In this document: positions 1-15,219 of the stretch, in pieces
Layout of the letters: every line of letters starts with the position of its first letter
How positions within the stretch are numbered: the first letter of the stretch is position 1
From: Hymenochaete sp. R1
Lineage: Eukaryota; Basidiomycota; Agaricomycetes; Hymenochaetales; Hymenochaetaceae
Length of the DNA stretch: 64,000 nt
Direction of reading: 5' to 3'
NCBI GenBank assembly: GCA_019400425.1
Contig: JAFREE010000080.1
Location: 49,960-113,959 of the forward strand
Position numbers and translations under genes: made by a program
Notes under the pieces: model-generated
Told to the model about the DNA's origin: nothing
The model's input: only the letters and a program-made list of their open reading frames with translations
Databases searched by the model: none

Positions 1-4381
<4,381 letters not shown>

Positions 4382-4504
4382 AACCCACAAAAAAAATTAG
4401 AGACAATGAGGCTCAAGGCTCAAGGAGAGGAGGATACCCTTGGCTTGAGAGCACGCAGAAGTCAAGTCGCGACGCGCCGCGCTTTCAAACTCCGCCTAAT
4501 GGAT

Positions 4505-4524
4505 CACGTGAAATGTATCACGTG
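4505..4524. promoter_or_regulatory. Two CACGTG E-boxes in the SMC5/TAF4 divergent promoter
   Basis: CACGTG occurs at 4505-4510 and again at 4519-4524, both preceded by AT, inside the 229-base interval between the two start codons. CACGTG is the core site of bHLH factors of the Cbf1/Pho4/USF type. Binding is inferred; the sites themselves are seen directly. Confidence 0.5.
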
Positions 4525-4610
4525 CTTTAACTTTCTCAAAATAGAAATGTGATTTGCGCTTGACCCGGGGCTTGTGGTCGTCGAGGACGTCCTCACCTCG
4601 CCGTTGAAAG

Positions 4611-6553
4611 ATGGCCATGACCATCCAGTCAAGTTTCGGAGCTCCAGCAGCCAAAAAGATGAAGACAGAGCACGGAAGTGCACCGAATTCAACCCCATCG
4701 ACTCCTCAGATTCCGCAGACGACGTCGCAGTCGGCAACGCCAGCTCCGACATGGAGCAACTCACGTTCGTGACTGAGCGTTCATCGTTCTTAGCGATGCG
4801 GTTGTTGACGGAGTGTATTGCTTTAAATCAATGCAGAAATACCAATAGACCCTGCTTTGCAGCAGCAGTCTTCGACTCCTGGTCCAGCGACGCCTTCAAC
4901 TTCAACAACACCAGCGCAACCGCATCAGGTTACAACCGCCGTGCCAATGTCTACTACAATGCAGCCTATGTGAGATTCATTCAGTCTCTTTACAAACATT
5001 CTCAAACCGAAATTTTGTGATATCTAGGATGGGGAGGCTCAACTACCAAAACTATACTGCATACGGCGGTGGCTCATCATATTATACTTTGCCTCAGTAT
5101 CAGTTTCAAACGGCTCAAACACCAACTCTTGTCGCAGCACCAACACCTCCCCCAGCATCTACTACAACGTCGACAACGACTGCCGCATCCAAGCAACCAA
5201 CACAAAATATGAACACAGAGCAGGAGTCAAATGTCGATATCTCCACACTTAATGACGCGTTAGGCAGCGCTGGTTTAGACTTACGAGTGCGCTGGCTTTT
5301 GTTTCCTTGCACAAAGCACTCTCTCATTCAATTCAACTTTGATTTAGGCAGAAGAAGAAACCCTTCAACGGTCCCAAGATTACGCCATGTCTCACCGGTC
5401 CTTTGAAGATCGGTCGCGAAAACAACCCATATCCCCAGCCTTTGATACCCGGATCCTCGGGTCAGCCATGCGTTCCATTGCTACCAATCACAAAGTAACG
5501 CGCGTCCCCGAGGACGCTGTTTCATACGTTGCCTTAGCACTTCGCGCGCGTTTACAGACCCTCATTGAGGCTATGCTTGCTGCCTCTCGTCATCGGGCTC
5601 TTGCTCAATACGATCGCGAACCTAGCCTATACGAATATACGGGCGGGATGGGGAACGACGAGGAAGGAGCTTCGAGCCCGATGTGGAGTGTTGTCATAAA
5701 ACGGGATATGAGGAAGATTCTAGAGATCTTGGAAAAGGTCGAGAGGGAAGAAGAGATGCGGATTAGGAGAGAAAGAAGAGAAAAGGCTGATGCGGCTGCA
5801 GCAGCAGCTGCTGCTATACAAGCCAGCGATTCTCCCTCCCTCGACGGAGCTGCACTCATAACAAGTGCTTCAAACAATGTAGACGATGGGGTGTCCCCGT
5901 CCGTAGGGGTAGAAAATGCAGGAACACCTGCTCCTTCTACCTCCAACCCCACCTCCGGAACAGCGGGCACCCAGCCCAAGAAGGCCAAGAAGAAGAAAGA
6001 TGGACCAGGAGTTACAGCGCGCAATATGAGCGAAGACGTGCAGAAGCGGTTGTCGAATGCCGTGGCGACGCAGGCTGCGGGTCTTGGGAGAGGGAAGTAT
6101 GCATGGATGACGAACGCTGGAGGTGGGGCTGCTGCCAGTCCTGCGAAACCAAAGCCGGCGGCTTCAGCAGGCGATGTATCGGCGAAAGTGGAAGGCTTAA
6201 CGAATGGGAATGGAGGAAGCGCGACACCCCAAACCAACGGTGCCGATTCCAGTCCTACAATCCCTCAGAATGCTGGCCAAGCGCCATCCACGCCCAATCC
6301 CAACAATGCCTCTCCCGCTGCTCCAGGCGGGGCGAATGCGACCGCTCAAGGTTTAGCAGGGACCAGTTCTTGGGCGAAGCCTTATGTTCCTGCTGCTCAG
6401 CGTATGGCTGCGGTTGCAGGTGGAGGATCACTTGCCCCTGGAGACGAGAACAAGCTACTCGTTACTCTGCGCGACGCGATGTTTGTTGTTGAACGGGAGA
6501 AAGGACATGGGGCAGGAAGAGGGAGTGCGGGTCCTGGTAGGAGTTGGGTGTGA
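4611..6553 (+). CDS. TAF4: TAF4, transcription initiation factor TFIID subunit 4
   Basis: Subunit of TFIID, histone-fold partner of TAF12, acting at RNA polymerase II core promoters. The ATG at 4611 begins MAMTIQSSFGAPAAKKMKTE. Three introns (near 4767-4841, 4972-5029 and 5290-5350) join four exons into roughly 580 residues. The N-terminal part is low complexity, rich in Thr, Pro, Gln and Ser. The conserved TAF4 C-terminal domain begins at DISTLNDALGSAGLDLRAEE and continues through SHRSFEDRSRKQPISPAFD and VTRVPEDAVSYVALALRARL to the helix EILEKVEREEEMRIRRERRE. A poly-Ala run follows (about 5790-5815), then a Lys-rich patch (KKAKKKKDG) and a Pro/Asn/Ala-rich tail with GKYAWM and SWAKPYVPAAQRM. 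TGA at 6551-6553. It converges on HOM2 with a 386-base gap. Confidence 0.9.
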
Positions 6554-6939
6554 TGTTGCAGATAGAGCTTATCATTATTTTTTCTTCCTTCTCCCTACTT
6601 TCAATCATTGATGATGCTAAATCTATAATTCCCCTCTCAATACCTGATTCTGTGCGCATTTAAAAGGATTATGTCTGTTTCAACTTCTTTTATTTCAACT
6701 CGACCATGTTGCTCTGCTGTTTTCCCGTATTTTCTTGAAAGTGTAAGTGACACAATTTTATTTTGCTCACTCTGCATAATACGTCCCATCCGCCATCGGG
6801 CATCCAGGTAGTAGCTTATCCAGGGTTGTGATACCGAATGAGCAACGTAACACATTCTCCTTATATATATATTGCGCCGGAAAAAAAATTACGCTACATA
6901 TCCACATTTTTTTTGTTTGCACTCCAGATTCCAGCGCAT
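6554..6939. other. Intergenic, convergent TAF4/HOM2 3' ends
   Basis: AT-rich sequence between two convergent stop codons. It presumably holds both 3' UTRs and polyadenylation signals. Nothing else is visible. Confidence 0.6.
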
Positions 6940-8239
6940 TCAGTTCGACGCTGGAACACTCAGCAAGCCTCGCGCCAAAGCAATCTCCGCATTGATGATA
7001 CTACTCGTTGCAGCCCCAATGCACACATTGTTGGCCAATACCACAAATTTCACATCCAACACCGGACACTGTCTGACCCTCCCAACTTCAACACCCGCAC
7101 CCCGTTGGTGATCCCTATCCAGTCTCGGTTGCGGCCGATCAGGCGCGTCGTGGACCGTAATAGCATGTGCAGGAGCAGAAGGGCATCCTATGGAGGCTGC
7201 ATCAGGTGTATAAGATTCGAGTGCCTCGCGGACTTGCTGAGGTGAGGGTGGGGGCCGACGAGCGAAGCGGACAGAGACAGAAGCAGTGTGACCGTCGAGG
7301 ACGGGTACGCGATTGCACGCAGCTGAGATGCGTAGCGGGTGGGACGCGTGCATGTCGAATTTCTTCGCAGTTACCTGAGTTGACTGTGTGGAAGAAGATT
7401 GTTGTTGGGACGGGTTCGAGGATGAGGTGGAAGTTACATCGGGATCGGTGGTGGGAACAGCCGACAATGTGGAAGGTGGCGTGTCCACGTTCGAAACACC
7501 TCCAAGAATCTTCAGAATCTCCCACTGAATCTTTTCTTCCTCCCCAGGTATGTACGGAACGACATTATCCAGAATATCCAGCGAAGGTACGCCAGGATAA
7601 CCACCACCAGAGATCGCTTGCAGAGTCGTACAGATGACAGCGTCTAGAGGCCCGAAAGCGCGCTCAAGCGCGGCAAGTGGGATAACGACACCGGTCGTGG
7701 AACAATTCGCATTCGTGACAATAAATCCTCTGGAGAGTGAATTGAGCGATTGTTGGTAGGGGATGACGGAAAGGTGGGACGGATTCACGAGCGGGACGAG
7801 GAGTGGAACGTCCGGGTCGCGGCGGTGGTTTTTTGAATTAGAGAAAACGGCAAGTTCGGCGGCGCGAAAGGCCGTTTCTGCGATAGAGTCAGAGAGATTA
7901 GAGCTTAAGCGAAGGCACCTGGATGAAAATTTGAATCAGCTCACCGATGTCTCCCGCAACCTCTGCATCCAAGCCCGAGAAGACCACCAGGCATTCCTCG
8001 AAGTGCTTTGGGTCGCACTCGTTCACGACGATATTTTTTACTGCACTCGGTATCGATGTTGAAAGCTTCCAGCTGACTGCCTTCGCATAGGGCTTGCCAG
8101 CTGATCGAGCCGAAGCTCCCAGGGCATGTATAATGAAAAATGGGTGGTCTTCGAGCAGCGCGATGAAGCGCTGCCCAACGGTGCCAGTTGCACCGAGGAT
8201 GCCGACCTTGATGCTCTTGCTTTTGAGATCCTTTATCAT
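6940..8239 (-). CDS. HOM2: Aspartate-beta-semialdehyde dehydrogenase
   Basis: NADP-dependent enzyme that reduces aspartyl-4-phosphate to aspartate semialdehyde, the branch to threonine, methionine and isoleucine; cytosolic. The ATG at 8239 is followed closely by the nucleotide-binding motif GILGATGTVGQRF. One intron (about 7883-7945) joins GDIE to TAFRAAELAVFSNSKNHR. The catalytic cysteine lies in FIVTNANCSTTGVV, followed by TTLQAISGGGYPGVPSLDI and NVVPYIPGEEEKIQWE. HPLRISAACNRVPVLDGHT holds the usual substrate-binding residues, and the C-terminus NNVCIGAATSSIINAEIALA is standard. A Ser/Thr/Gln-rich stretch of about 40 residues (about 7370-7500) interrupts the segment between KILGG and KFDMH, so the protein is about 400 residues against about 365 in yeast. 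All key residues are present. Confidence 0.95.
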
Positions 8240-9860
8240 GTTGGTTCTCCGCTGCAGATACGGGAGTAATAAAACCCGCAGCGAGCAGGGAGGAGGCGGT
8301 TGACGATGGAAGTAAGGAAGGAAGAGTAACCTCGTTCGATGACTCTGGATTTGGCTGTATGCGGTCGCGTGCCACTTTGATTACATCATCACAAATAAAA
8401 CATTTCGCAGCTTTTCAATCTCTGAGACTTCTTCAGCCACCACCCTCCACCTTCTGTCCTTCGTCGTTATATGATTCAACAGAGCACTTGATTCGTATAT
8501 TGGCATGGCCTAGCCGTTAATTTGTGCTTAGAAAACTGTGCTTTCCAGTACCATCTTCGGCAGAGGTTTGTCGTAAGGGCACTCGCTTTCCTCCGAAGGT
8601 ATTACAGGGAAATCATCATACTGTCTTTATGGCTCCAAGACTCTTCGTCAACGTCAACTACGACTTTATAACCCCAGTTCCTGTACGAACACTGCCCAGG
8701 TAATCCAGGTAAGTAACAATCTGGGCTCAACCTGAGCCATTGTGACATTATTGACACGTTTTCTCACAGCGGGACGAACTCTTTGACCACCAACTTCGAT
8801 TGTTCTTCTGAGTATCTTGAAACACCTACGAAGATTCTCTCGGCATTTCACCAGTCTACCGGATCTACTTCTAAACGAAATTTATCAAGCCTCGGGCCTT
8901 CAAGCCAATAATATCAACGCACCCTCTCCATGGTGCCTTGTTCCATTGGTTCAACTCCAGGTTTCCCAATGAGCTTTTTATAACCCTCGACGGAAGCGAC
9001 CACTCTCCAAGGTTGTACTGGAAGTGTTAACAGAAAGTCCCGCATGATCGACCTGTATAATTTCCTTGGCCAACGTCATACAAAGCTGACAATCAATGGA
9101 TATATGTATATCACAGGTGCGTAGAACGAACGGAGGACTCGGATCTTACTGCTACGGATCGAGTTCGAGTTTGAGACAGGGCAAAACGATCGAACCTAAG
9201 AATAGGAAGCTCCTACCCTTTCGTAAGAAGTTTGCTCAGGCTTGAAATAACGGGACAAGACTTCGACGTCTCTGTTGATCATGAATGTAAGTTTGTCACT
9301 TTACATTTCCGCGGTCGGCTTTTCCATCGACTGCGGCCACACCTCTACTCGGAACTCTTTTTTTTGCCGTACAGCGGAGCCAGTCAAGAAAACGTTCACT
9401 ACTTTTAGCATACCATGTCATGGTAGTGCTCGCATGCAGTGTTGTGCTGATATCTGCGGTACATGTACTCCACGAAATCGCTTCGAGAGTTTTTGATCCC
9501 CGTAACTTCCTCAAGATTCCTCGCTTCAAAATCACACAGCGCCCATACGATTAACAGTTGTATTTAAAGAACTTCGACGTGCTGGTGGAAGCGGAAGTGC
9601 ACTACAGTTTTGTCTCTCACTCCACCTTTCACGTGAAATCTCCATGACCTTTGCTTCGACTAGTTTCCGCCGGGGAAATCGCACTCTTCTCGTAGCACTA
9701 GTACTGTTACATGGCCATCGTGATGGTCATCAAAACGCGTCTCCACGAAGGCAGCCCCTAACCAGACGGTCATAAACTCCTCGGGCGAAATCTAAATCTG
9801 CTTGTTAGGAGTATATATTAGTGAGTCACTTCCTTGCCTTCTAACATAACCTCTTTAGCC
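8240..9860. other. Intergenic, 1.6 kb, possible decayed coding sequence
   Basis: This is the upstream region of both HOM2 and DUF6533 gene A. A short spliceable frame starts at the ATG at 8630 (MAPRLFVNVNYDFITP) and stops after about 70 codons. Around 8938-9030 a second frame reads protein-like (FHWFNSRFPNELFITLDGSD) but is closed by stops on both sides. I could not tie either to a family; they may be remains of a dead gene. A CACGTG lies at 9630-9635. Confidence 0.35.
9812..9820 (+). promoter_or_regulatory. TATA-like box of DUF6533 gene A
   Basis: TATATATTA begins 49 bases before the ATG at 9861. The same spacing is seen in paralogues B, C, E and F. Confidence 0.5.
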
Positions 9861-11656
9861 ATGCCCTCTGACCATTCTATCTCCAATCGAGACGTTGCGA
9901 TATACGTCGATCCAAGTGAAGTACCCACCTGGGTCAAGGAGACGTATGTCATTGGTTATCTCTTGATCAGTCTGACGACTGCTCTCATATATGATTCGCG
10001 TGAGTACCATAACAAATATGTAATTGCACGGCGCTATCACTATCTAACGCCGCTGTTTCAGTCTATACATTTGATAAAGAGGTATGAGCTTTGCTATACT
10101 ATCAGACCCATTTTGATTTATCCCTTTTCTTCGTAAGGTCAAGTACTTTTGGGTGCGTCTCACCACCTTTCTTCTAGCCTACGAGCTCCTGAAGTATGCT
10201 CCCAGATCCCGAAGGGAAGGTACATGACGAAAATGGTTTACTTTCTGGTGCGTGATCCGTCACGGTGTCGAGCCTTGCCCGAACAAATGCTTAATCCGTT
10301 AAAGAATCGCTACTTGGGAATCATCGGTGCTGTTTTAAAAGTTGTTGGTGAGCGCACTCTTTCTTTCGAAGAACGGTACGGTCAATTCGAGTTTTCTCTC
10401 CAGAAAACTTTCTCAATATCACATTGACTACGTACGCCCGTTCTTTATTCATATTCATTGTGTCTCTTCCTAATTTACTCTAGTTGTGAGAAATCCTATG
10501 ACATGTTGTGCCTCGCATAGTAATAAAATAACGGCAGGCCTAACGAGCAAGTGGATATCAAATACATCTTGTGAGTTTCTGGTTCATAACCGTCCTCCGG
10601 TTCTGCTTGACGCGGGGAATAGATGCCACTACGATACTCTCGATTGACTGTACGTCGGCCAAAGACTCATAAGCTGAAACCGGGATAACCTATCTTTACG
10701 ACAGACATTCTGACACTCAGAGTGATAGCCTTGTGTCACAATGGTACGGACTAATTCCGCCATTACTCTAAATTTAATAGTCTTATGGTCGCAGAGAAAT
10801 GGATAACCTCCATCCTTTACACCATAATGGTTATCGAAGTACTGGCAAAAATACCTTTAATGATATACGGGACCACACTACAACATGGTATGCTTGCTGG
10901 CAGCGAGAATACGCGTTGTTGCTTACCCCTATTTGCCAGATGAGATTGTTGGTCTGGCCAAGACCGTGACCAGCTGCGCCGTGAAGAGCAGCCAGCCACT
11001 TCGTTCCGCGGTCGCCCTTCCCCCGTGGTTTTTCATCGTCGATTGGTACGTTGCATCACTGATTAACATTCTCGGGATTAAGCTTAAAGTCTCTTCAAAG
11101 GTCCGTGCCGTTATCGTATGGAATGTTGCTACTCGTCATCGCACTCTTCAAAGCTACAGAATATTGGAGAATGAACGGGTTCCGTGGTTCTCGGCTGGTC
11201 AGAGTTCTCATCAAAGATCAAGTCATGTATTTCATGCTGTGCGTTGTGATTCCTTTTTCATCATCCGCCTAGTGTAGTAACCAAGTAATCAGTGCCTTCT
11301 CTTGCGCCGTTTTTACCATCTTAGGCGACAAGTACACCTTCGAATCATCGGTTTTGTCTGGTGCATTATCAGGACTGGGAAGCCCTTCACTCCAATGCAT
11401 CCTAGGGAGCCGGCTTTTCTTTAATCTCAAGGAAGCTGCTGAGCATGGCGTCAATGAAGGAACGAACTGGAGCTCGCATACCGGTACCAACAGCGGAATC
11501 GAATTCGTAGTGCCGTCTAGCACAGACTCTCGTACACAGTGAGTGATATGTCACTTTTTGATCCTGACTGATTGGATTGTCTAATATTCCGTCAGGTCGC
11601 AGTCTGCCAACGAAAAGAATGACCGTAAAATTGCTGTAGGAGCTGATTCAGCTTAG
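9861..11656 (+). CDS. DUF6533-type integral membrane protein, paralogue A
   Basis: Multi-pass membrane protein of a basidiomycete family with no assigned function. The ATG at 9861 starts MPSDHSISNRDVAIYVDPSE, followed by a first membrane helix (TYVIGYLLISLTTALIYDS). A 20-nt exon (10062-10081) encodes LYTFDKE and a 15-nt exon (10138-10152) encodes VKYFW; together they complete the YD(S)-(x)-TFDKEVKYFW block that marks the family. Further exons give NRYLGIIGAVLKVV, a helix ending YGTTLQH, and the C-terminal block ALSGLGSPSLQCILGSRLFF followed by NLKEAAEHGVNEGTNWSSH. The last exon gives SQSANEKND to TAG at 11654-11656. Nearest relative is gene B, next downstream. Exon edges in the middle are less certain. 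Function unknown; a receptor-like or sensory role would be speculation. Confidence 0.75.
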
Positions 11657-12582
11657 GTATATTTGGATGTACTTAGCTCTGCAGCCGCGAGGCTTGGGAT
11701 GAGAGGGCGTGGTTGGAATCCTATAGCTTAATATAAAAATTTATCATCGACCCGGTTTCGGTCTGATTCTGTATTTGACTTTTTGTACCAACAATTCTTG
11801 AAAGGAAGTTTATTTTCTTTGTTATAAACGCTCTTTACGACGTTCCACTTTACTGCATGTATACTACATACCAATAGGCCCCATAATTCGGATTTTTTTT
11901 CGGCGCATTTCCTCGAACAGTCTTCGAGCCTTTTTATTATTACGTAAGAAAGGATCGCCCTGCCTGCGTCCCCTGCCTCCGAGCCTCCGCGTCCCGGGCC
12001 CGGGCCCTCCGTCATGGTCCCTCTCCGTCTCGTTCAAACGACAGCCTGCAATCATCTCCGAGCCTGCCAGTGACAACCACGATCAAATGTCCTATATACC
12101 TGATTTGATATCATGCTTGCCGAATAGTCAAAGCAATGCGTACAGTCGCTCCTCCATAATGGCTTCACAACGCTCGAAGAATCGGAAAGTGCCGAGCAAG
12201 CATCGTCTTGTATCTCTTGTATCGCAACCGGTGCCAGTCTCGTATCCAGCGCCGCATCAATGGCATCATTAGTTTCATACTAAAGTAGCTTCAACGTACT
12301 TGTACGGTGAACTCGAAAGTCTCGGACATCACAAGGTCACGGCTTCTCGACGACCCTGTGAATATCCGTGTCTACGCCGGGAAGAAGCCTGCCCTCGAGT
12401 GCGCACCATTGTCACCATTCAAGTTGTCGCCAAACATGATGTTCATCAAAATCTTTGGTCACGATGGGCGCATCGATAGCAGACCGATTTTCCTTAACCA
12501 GTCCTCTTTTGTCTTTTGAGTAGGGTACTTATACTCGGGACGTCGTCTCGTGTTTTGCCTGACTTCCAGACCACCTTCGCCC
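11657..12582. other. Intergenic between paralogues A and B
   Basis: 926 bases without a supported gene. It contains a GC-rich run of alternating CCC and GGG triplets (11993-12007) in otherwise ordinary sequence; no coding frame of note. Confidence 0.5.
12529..12535 (+). promoter_or_regulatory. TATA-like box of DUF6533 gene B
   Basis: TTATACT begins 54 bases before the ATG at 12583, at the position matching the boxes of genes A and C. Confidence 0.35.
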
Positions 12583-14300
12583 ATGTCGCCCGCCTTGGGT
12601 CATCCTCTGTCAGGGCGTGATGTAATTGTGTACGTTGATCCGAGCGAAGTGCCTACCTGGGTCAAACAAACCTACATTATCGGATTCGTTTTGGTCGGTT
12701 TGACGACTGCTTTGGTCTATGATTCAGGTGCGAGTTACATCATGCATGGCAGACCAGATCGCGACTCGAACCTGTCTTTTTAGTTTGTACGTTCGATAAA
12801 GAGGTATGGCCGCTCTTACTTTACCCAATGCTTTCTTACATCGTTTCTCATGAGGTCAAATATTTCTGGGTACGTTTCTCTTATACTCTTGTCGGAGAGG
12901 CCCTTACGTTTTGCCAGAATACCAGAGGGCCGGTTTTGACGAAAGTAGTATACTTTGTGGTGAGTGAGAAAGTCTTGTTTTCTCCTTCCATACACTGATT
13001 TTCTTGCAGAATCGTTACTTGGGCATTCTTGGTGCAGTGATGAAAGTTGTCGGTATGCAGAACTTGATTAATTGAAGATTCAGATGATTAATACGAGCTC
13101 GTCTTCAGAAAATCTATTCAACATCACGTTGACTACGTAAGGCTCTATTGGTATATTCTTGTGAACGAGGCTCATATAATTGCAACCCAGTTGTAAGGCG
13201 CCCCACACAATCTTATTCCAATGCCCTGTTAATTTTAGCAGGCGTGACGAGCAAATGGATACACAATACGTCTTGTAAGAAGTCCTCTGCTGGACAAATT
13301 ATTCCCTTCTCACCACGATAGCTAGACGCTGCCACGATCATCTCCATCGACTGTGCGTTTTGAAAGTACAAACATCTAATTATGACGGCCCATGAGTGAA
13401 ATAGACATTCTGACACTCAGAGTATTGGCATTATGCCATAATGGTAACATTTAGTCTCACATTCTACGATTCGTTAGTAACCTAGCGGCTGCAGGAAAAC
13501 GGATGACTATCGTACTCTACTCCATTGTGGTTATGGAAGTTTTGGCAATGGTCCCGTTAATGATCTATGGTACTGTGTTACAACACGGTACGTACACTGT
13601 TATAGCCTTCTGAGGTCGCTCATCTCTATTTATTAGATGAGATTGTCGGCCTATCGCAATTTTTGACGAGCTGCGCTGTCAAAATGGACCGGCCGCTTCG
13701 CTCCGCAGTAGTCCTTCCTCCAATACTTTACATTATCGATTGGTATGTAACGTGATCAAGCTTCATCCTCGGACTTAATATTTCTACGAAGGTTGATACC
13801 GCTATCGTTTGGGGTCTTGCTGCTGGCCATCGCATTACTCAAGGCTACTGAATACTGGAGAACGAACGGATTCCGCGGATCGCGGTTGCTTGGAGTTCTG
13901 ATCGAGGACCAAGTGATGTATTTCATGTTGTAAGCGCCGATACGTTCTTGATGCATTATTTATTCGTATACTAATTTTACTATAGGACGTTTTCTTGTGC
14001 CGTATTCACCATTTTGGGCAACAAATACACTTACAACTCGGAGGTCCTATCTGGCGTGTTATTCGGACTGGGTAGCCCTTCTCTTCAATGCATTCTCGGA
14101 AGCCGGCTCTTCTTCAACCTCAAGGAGGCAGGTGAACATGGTGTCAACGTAGGAACAAATTGGGACTCTCACGTTCTAAGTGCGAGTACCATTGGTTTCG
14201 GTCTGCCTTCTGATTTCGACCTTAAGGAACAGTGAGTAACCCGTTATTTCATCAGGTCTCACGTGTAATATCTGACTGGTTTCGCATCCGTAGGTCGTAA
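12583..14300 (+). CDS. DUF6533-type integral membrane protein, paralogue B
   Basis: Closest sister of gene A: MSPALGHPLSGRDVIVYVDP and then a helix TYIIGFVLVGLTTALVYDS. Microexons at 12784-12803 (VCTFDKE) and 12855-12869 (VKYFW) are in the same places and the same phase as in A. Later exons give NRYLGILGAVMKVV, ENLFNITLTT, YILTLRVLALCHN, a long hydrophobic helix (VLYSIVVMEVLAMVPLMIYG), then FRGSRLLGVLIEDQVMYF and GLGSPSLQCILGSRLFFNLK. The last codons are completed across an intron to TAA at 14298-14300 (LKEQS), so it lacks the hydrophilic tail that A and C carry. All splice sites examined are canonical. Probably a tandem duplicate of A. Function unknown. Confidence 0.75.
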
Positions 14301-15219
14301 TTTGTCGGTGAGAATTCTGCCGTCAAACTCGGTAGAAGTCGTTATGAAAGAACAACATAGTAGATGCTGGTCTGTATAACTCTACTTCTCGTGTTTAATT
14401 GTCCGCATAGAGACTGGAGAATTGAAGTTATCTGCTATTTTTAACGCGTGTACGCGTGTAAAATGATCTCCGATGCACGGATTCCTATCATTTCTTTTCT
14501 CTTGTATTTTACAGCGAATCCGTTCTGCGGGCAATGATCCATAAGCGGTCGAGCTGCAAAGGTTCCGTCAATTGTATCATGCCTGATGCTCCATCATTGT
14601 ACGCAGATCTCTTATCCCTTATTCTTTTGTTCATTTACTCACTTTCGCCTCCATCTCCAGGGTCATGGTGAAACTGATTGTCATTGCATGCATCGCCTCC
14701 AATTAGCAATTAGATACAATGATGACTTGAAGGATACAGTTTCGCTCCAATGAATCCATTGCATATCCTTGAGATTGCAACAGTAGACCGCTACCTCCTA
14801 ACTTACAATATGTCAATATTTCGTTTAGGGCAGTTCTATCCGACATTCCACATGCAGCCAGCGTGTGATGTGAAATTTGTGGCGAAAGTTTGCCAAAAGC
14901 TCGTTCTCTAGTCCCTTGATCTTGATCTTCTGACAGCTTCTTACTACTAGAACAGTTACATGTTCGTTATCTTGTACTCACAGGACCAGACAATTACAGC
15001 TTCTCGTATTGATTGGGATTTAATAACCTGGACTGCAGCCCCTCTTCACCTGACGTTCTGTGCGAAAATCAGGTTGTTCGCGCAACGTAGACTTCGATGC
15101 TGGGTACTACAAAGGCACCATGGCTAGAGACGAAGAGGGTAAGGTCTTGAGCCGTACTTTTCTCGCTAGTATAAAGGTGAGATGAAGCTTTCCCCTTCTT
15201 CTCGTAGTTACATGTGCTC
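14301..15219. other. Intergenic between paralogues B and C
   Basis: 919 bases with no convincing reading frame. A short tandem ACGCGTGT pair lies near 14443-14460. The promoter of gene C is at the right end. Confidence 0.5.
15170..15176 (+). promoter_or_regulatory. TATA box of DUF6533 gene C
   Basis: TATAAAG begins 50 bases before the ATG at 15220. Confidence 0.55.

Noticed and set aside
5605..6237. Minus-strand open frame of 210 codons opposite TAF4
   Set aside because: It is the antisense shadow of the TAF4 coding exon; composition is that of a reversed Ala/Ser/Pro-rich sequence and no family resemblance is seen.
11993..12007. Alternating CCC/GGG triplets as a transcription terminator or hairpin
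   Set aside because: Too short to claim function; fungal polymerase II does not use such terminators. Recorded only as composition.
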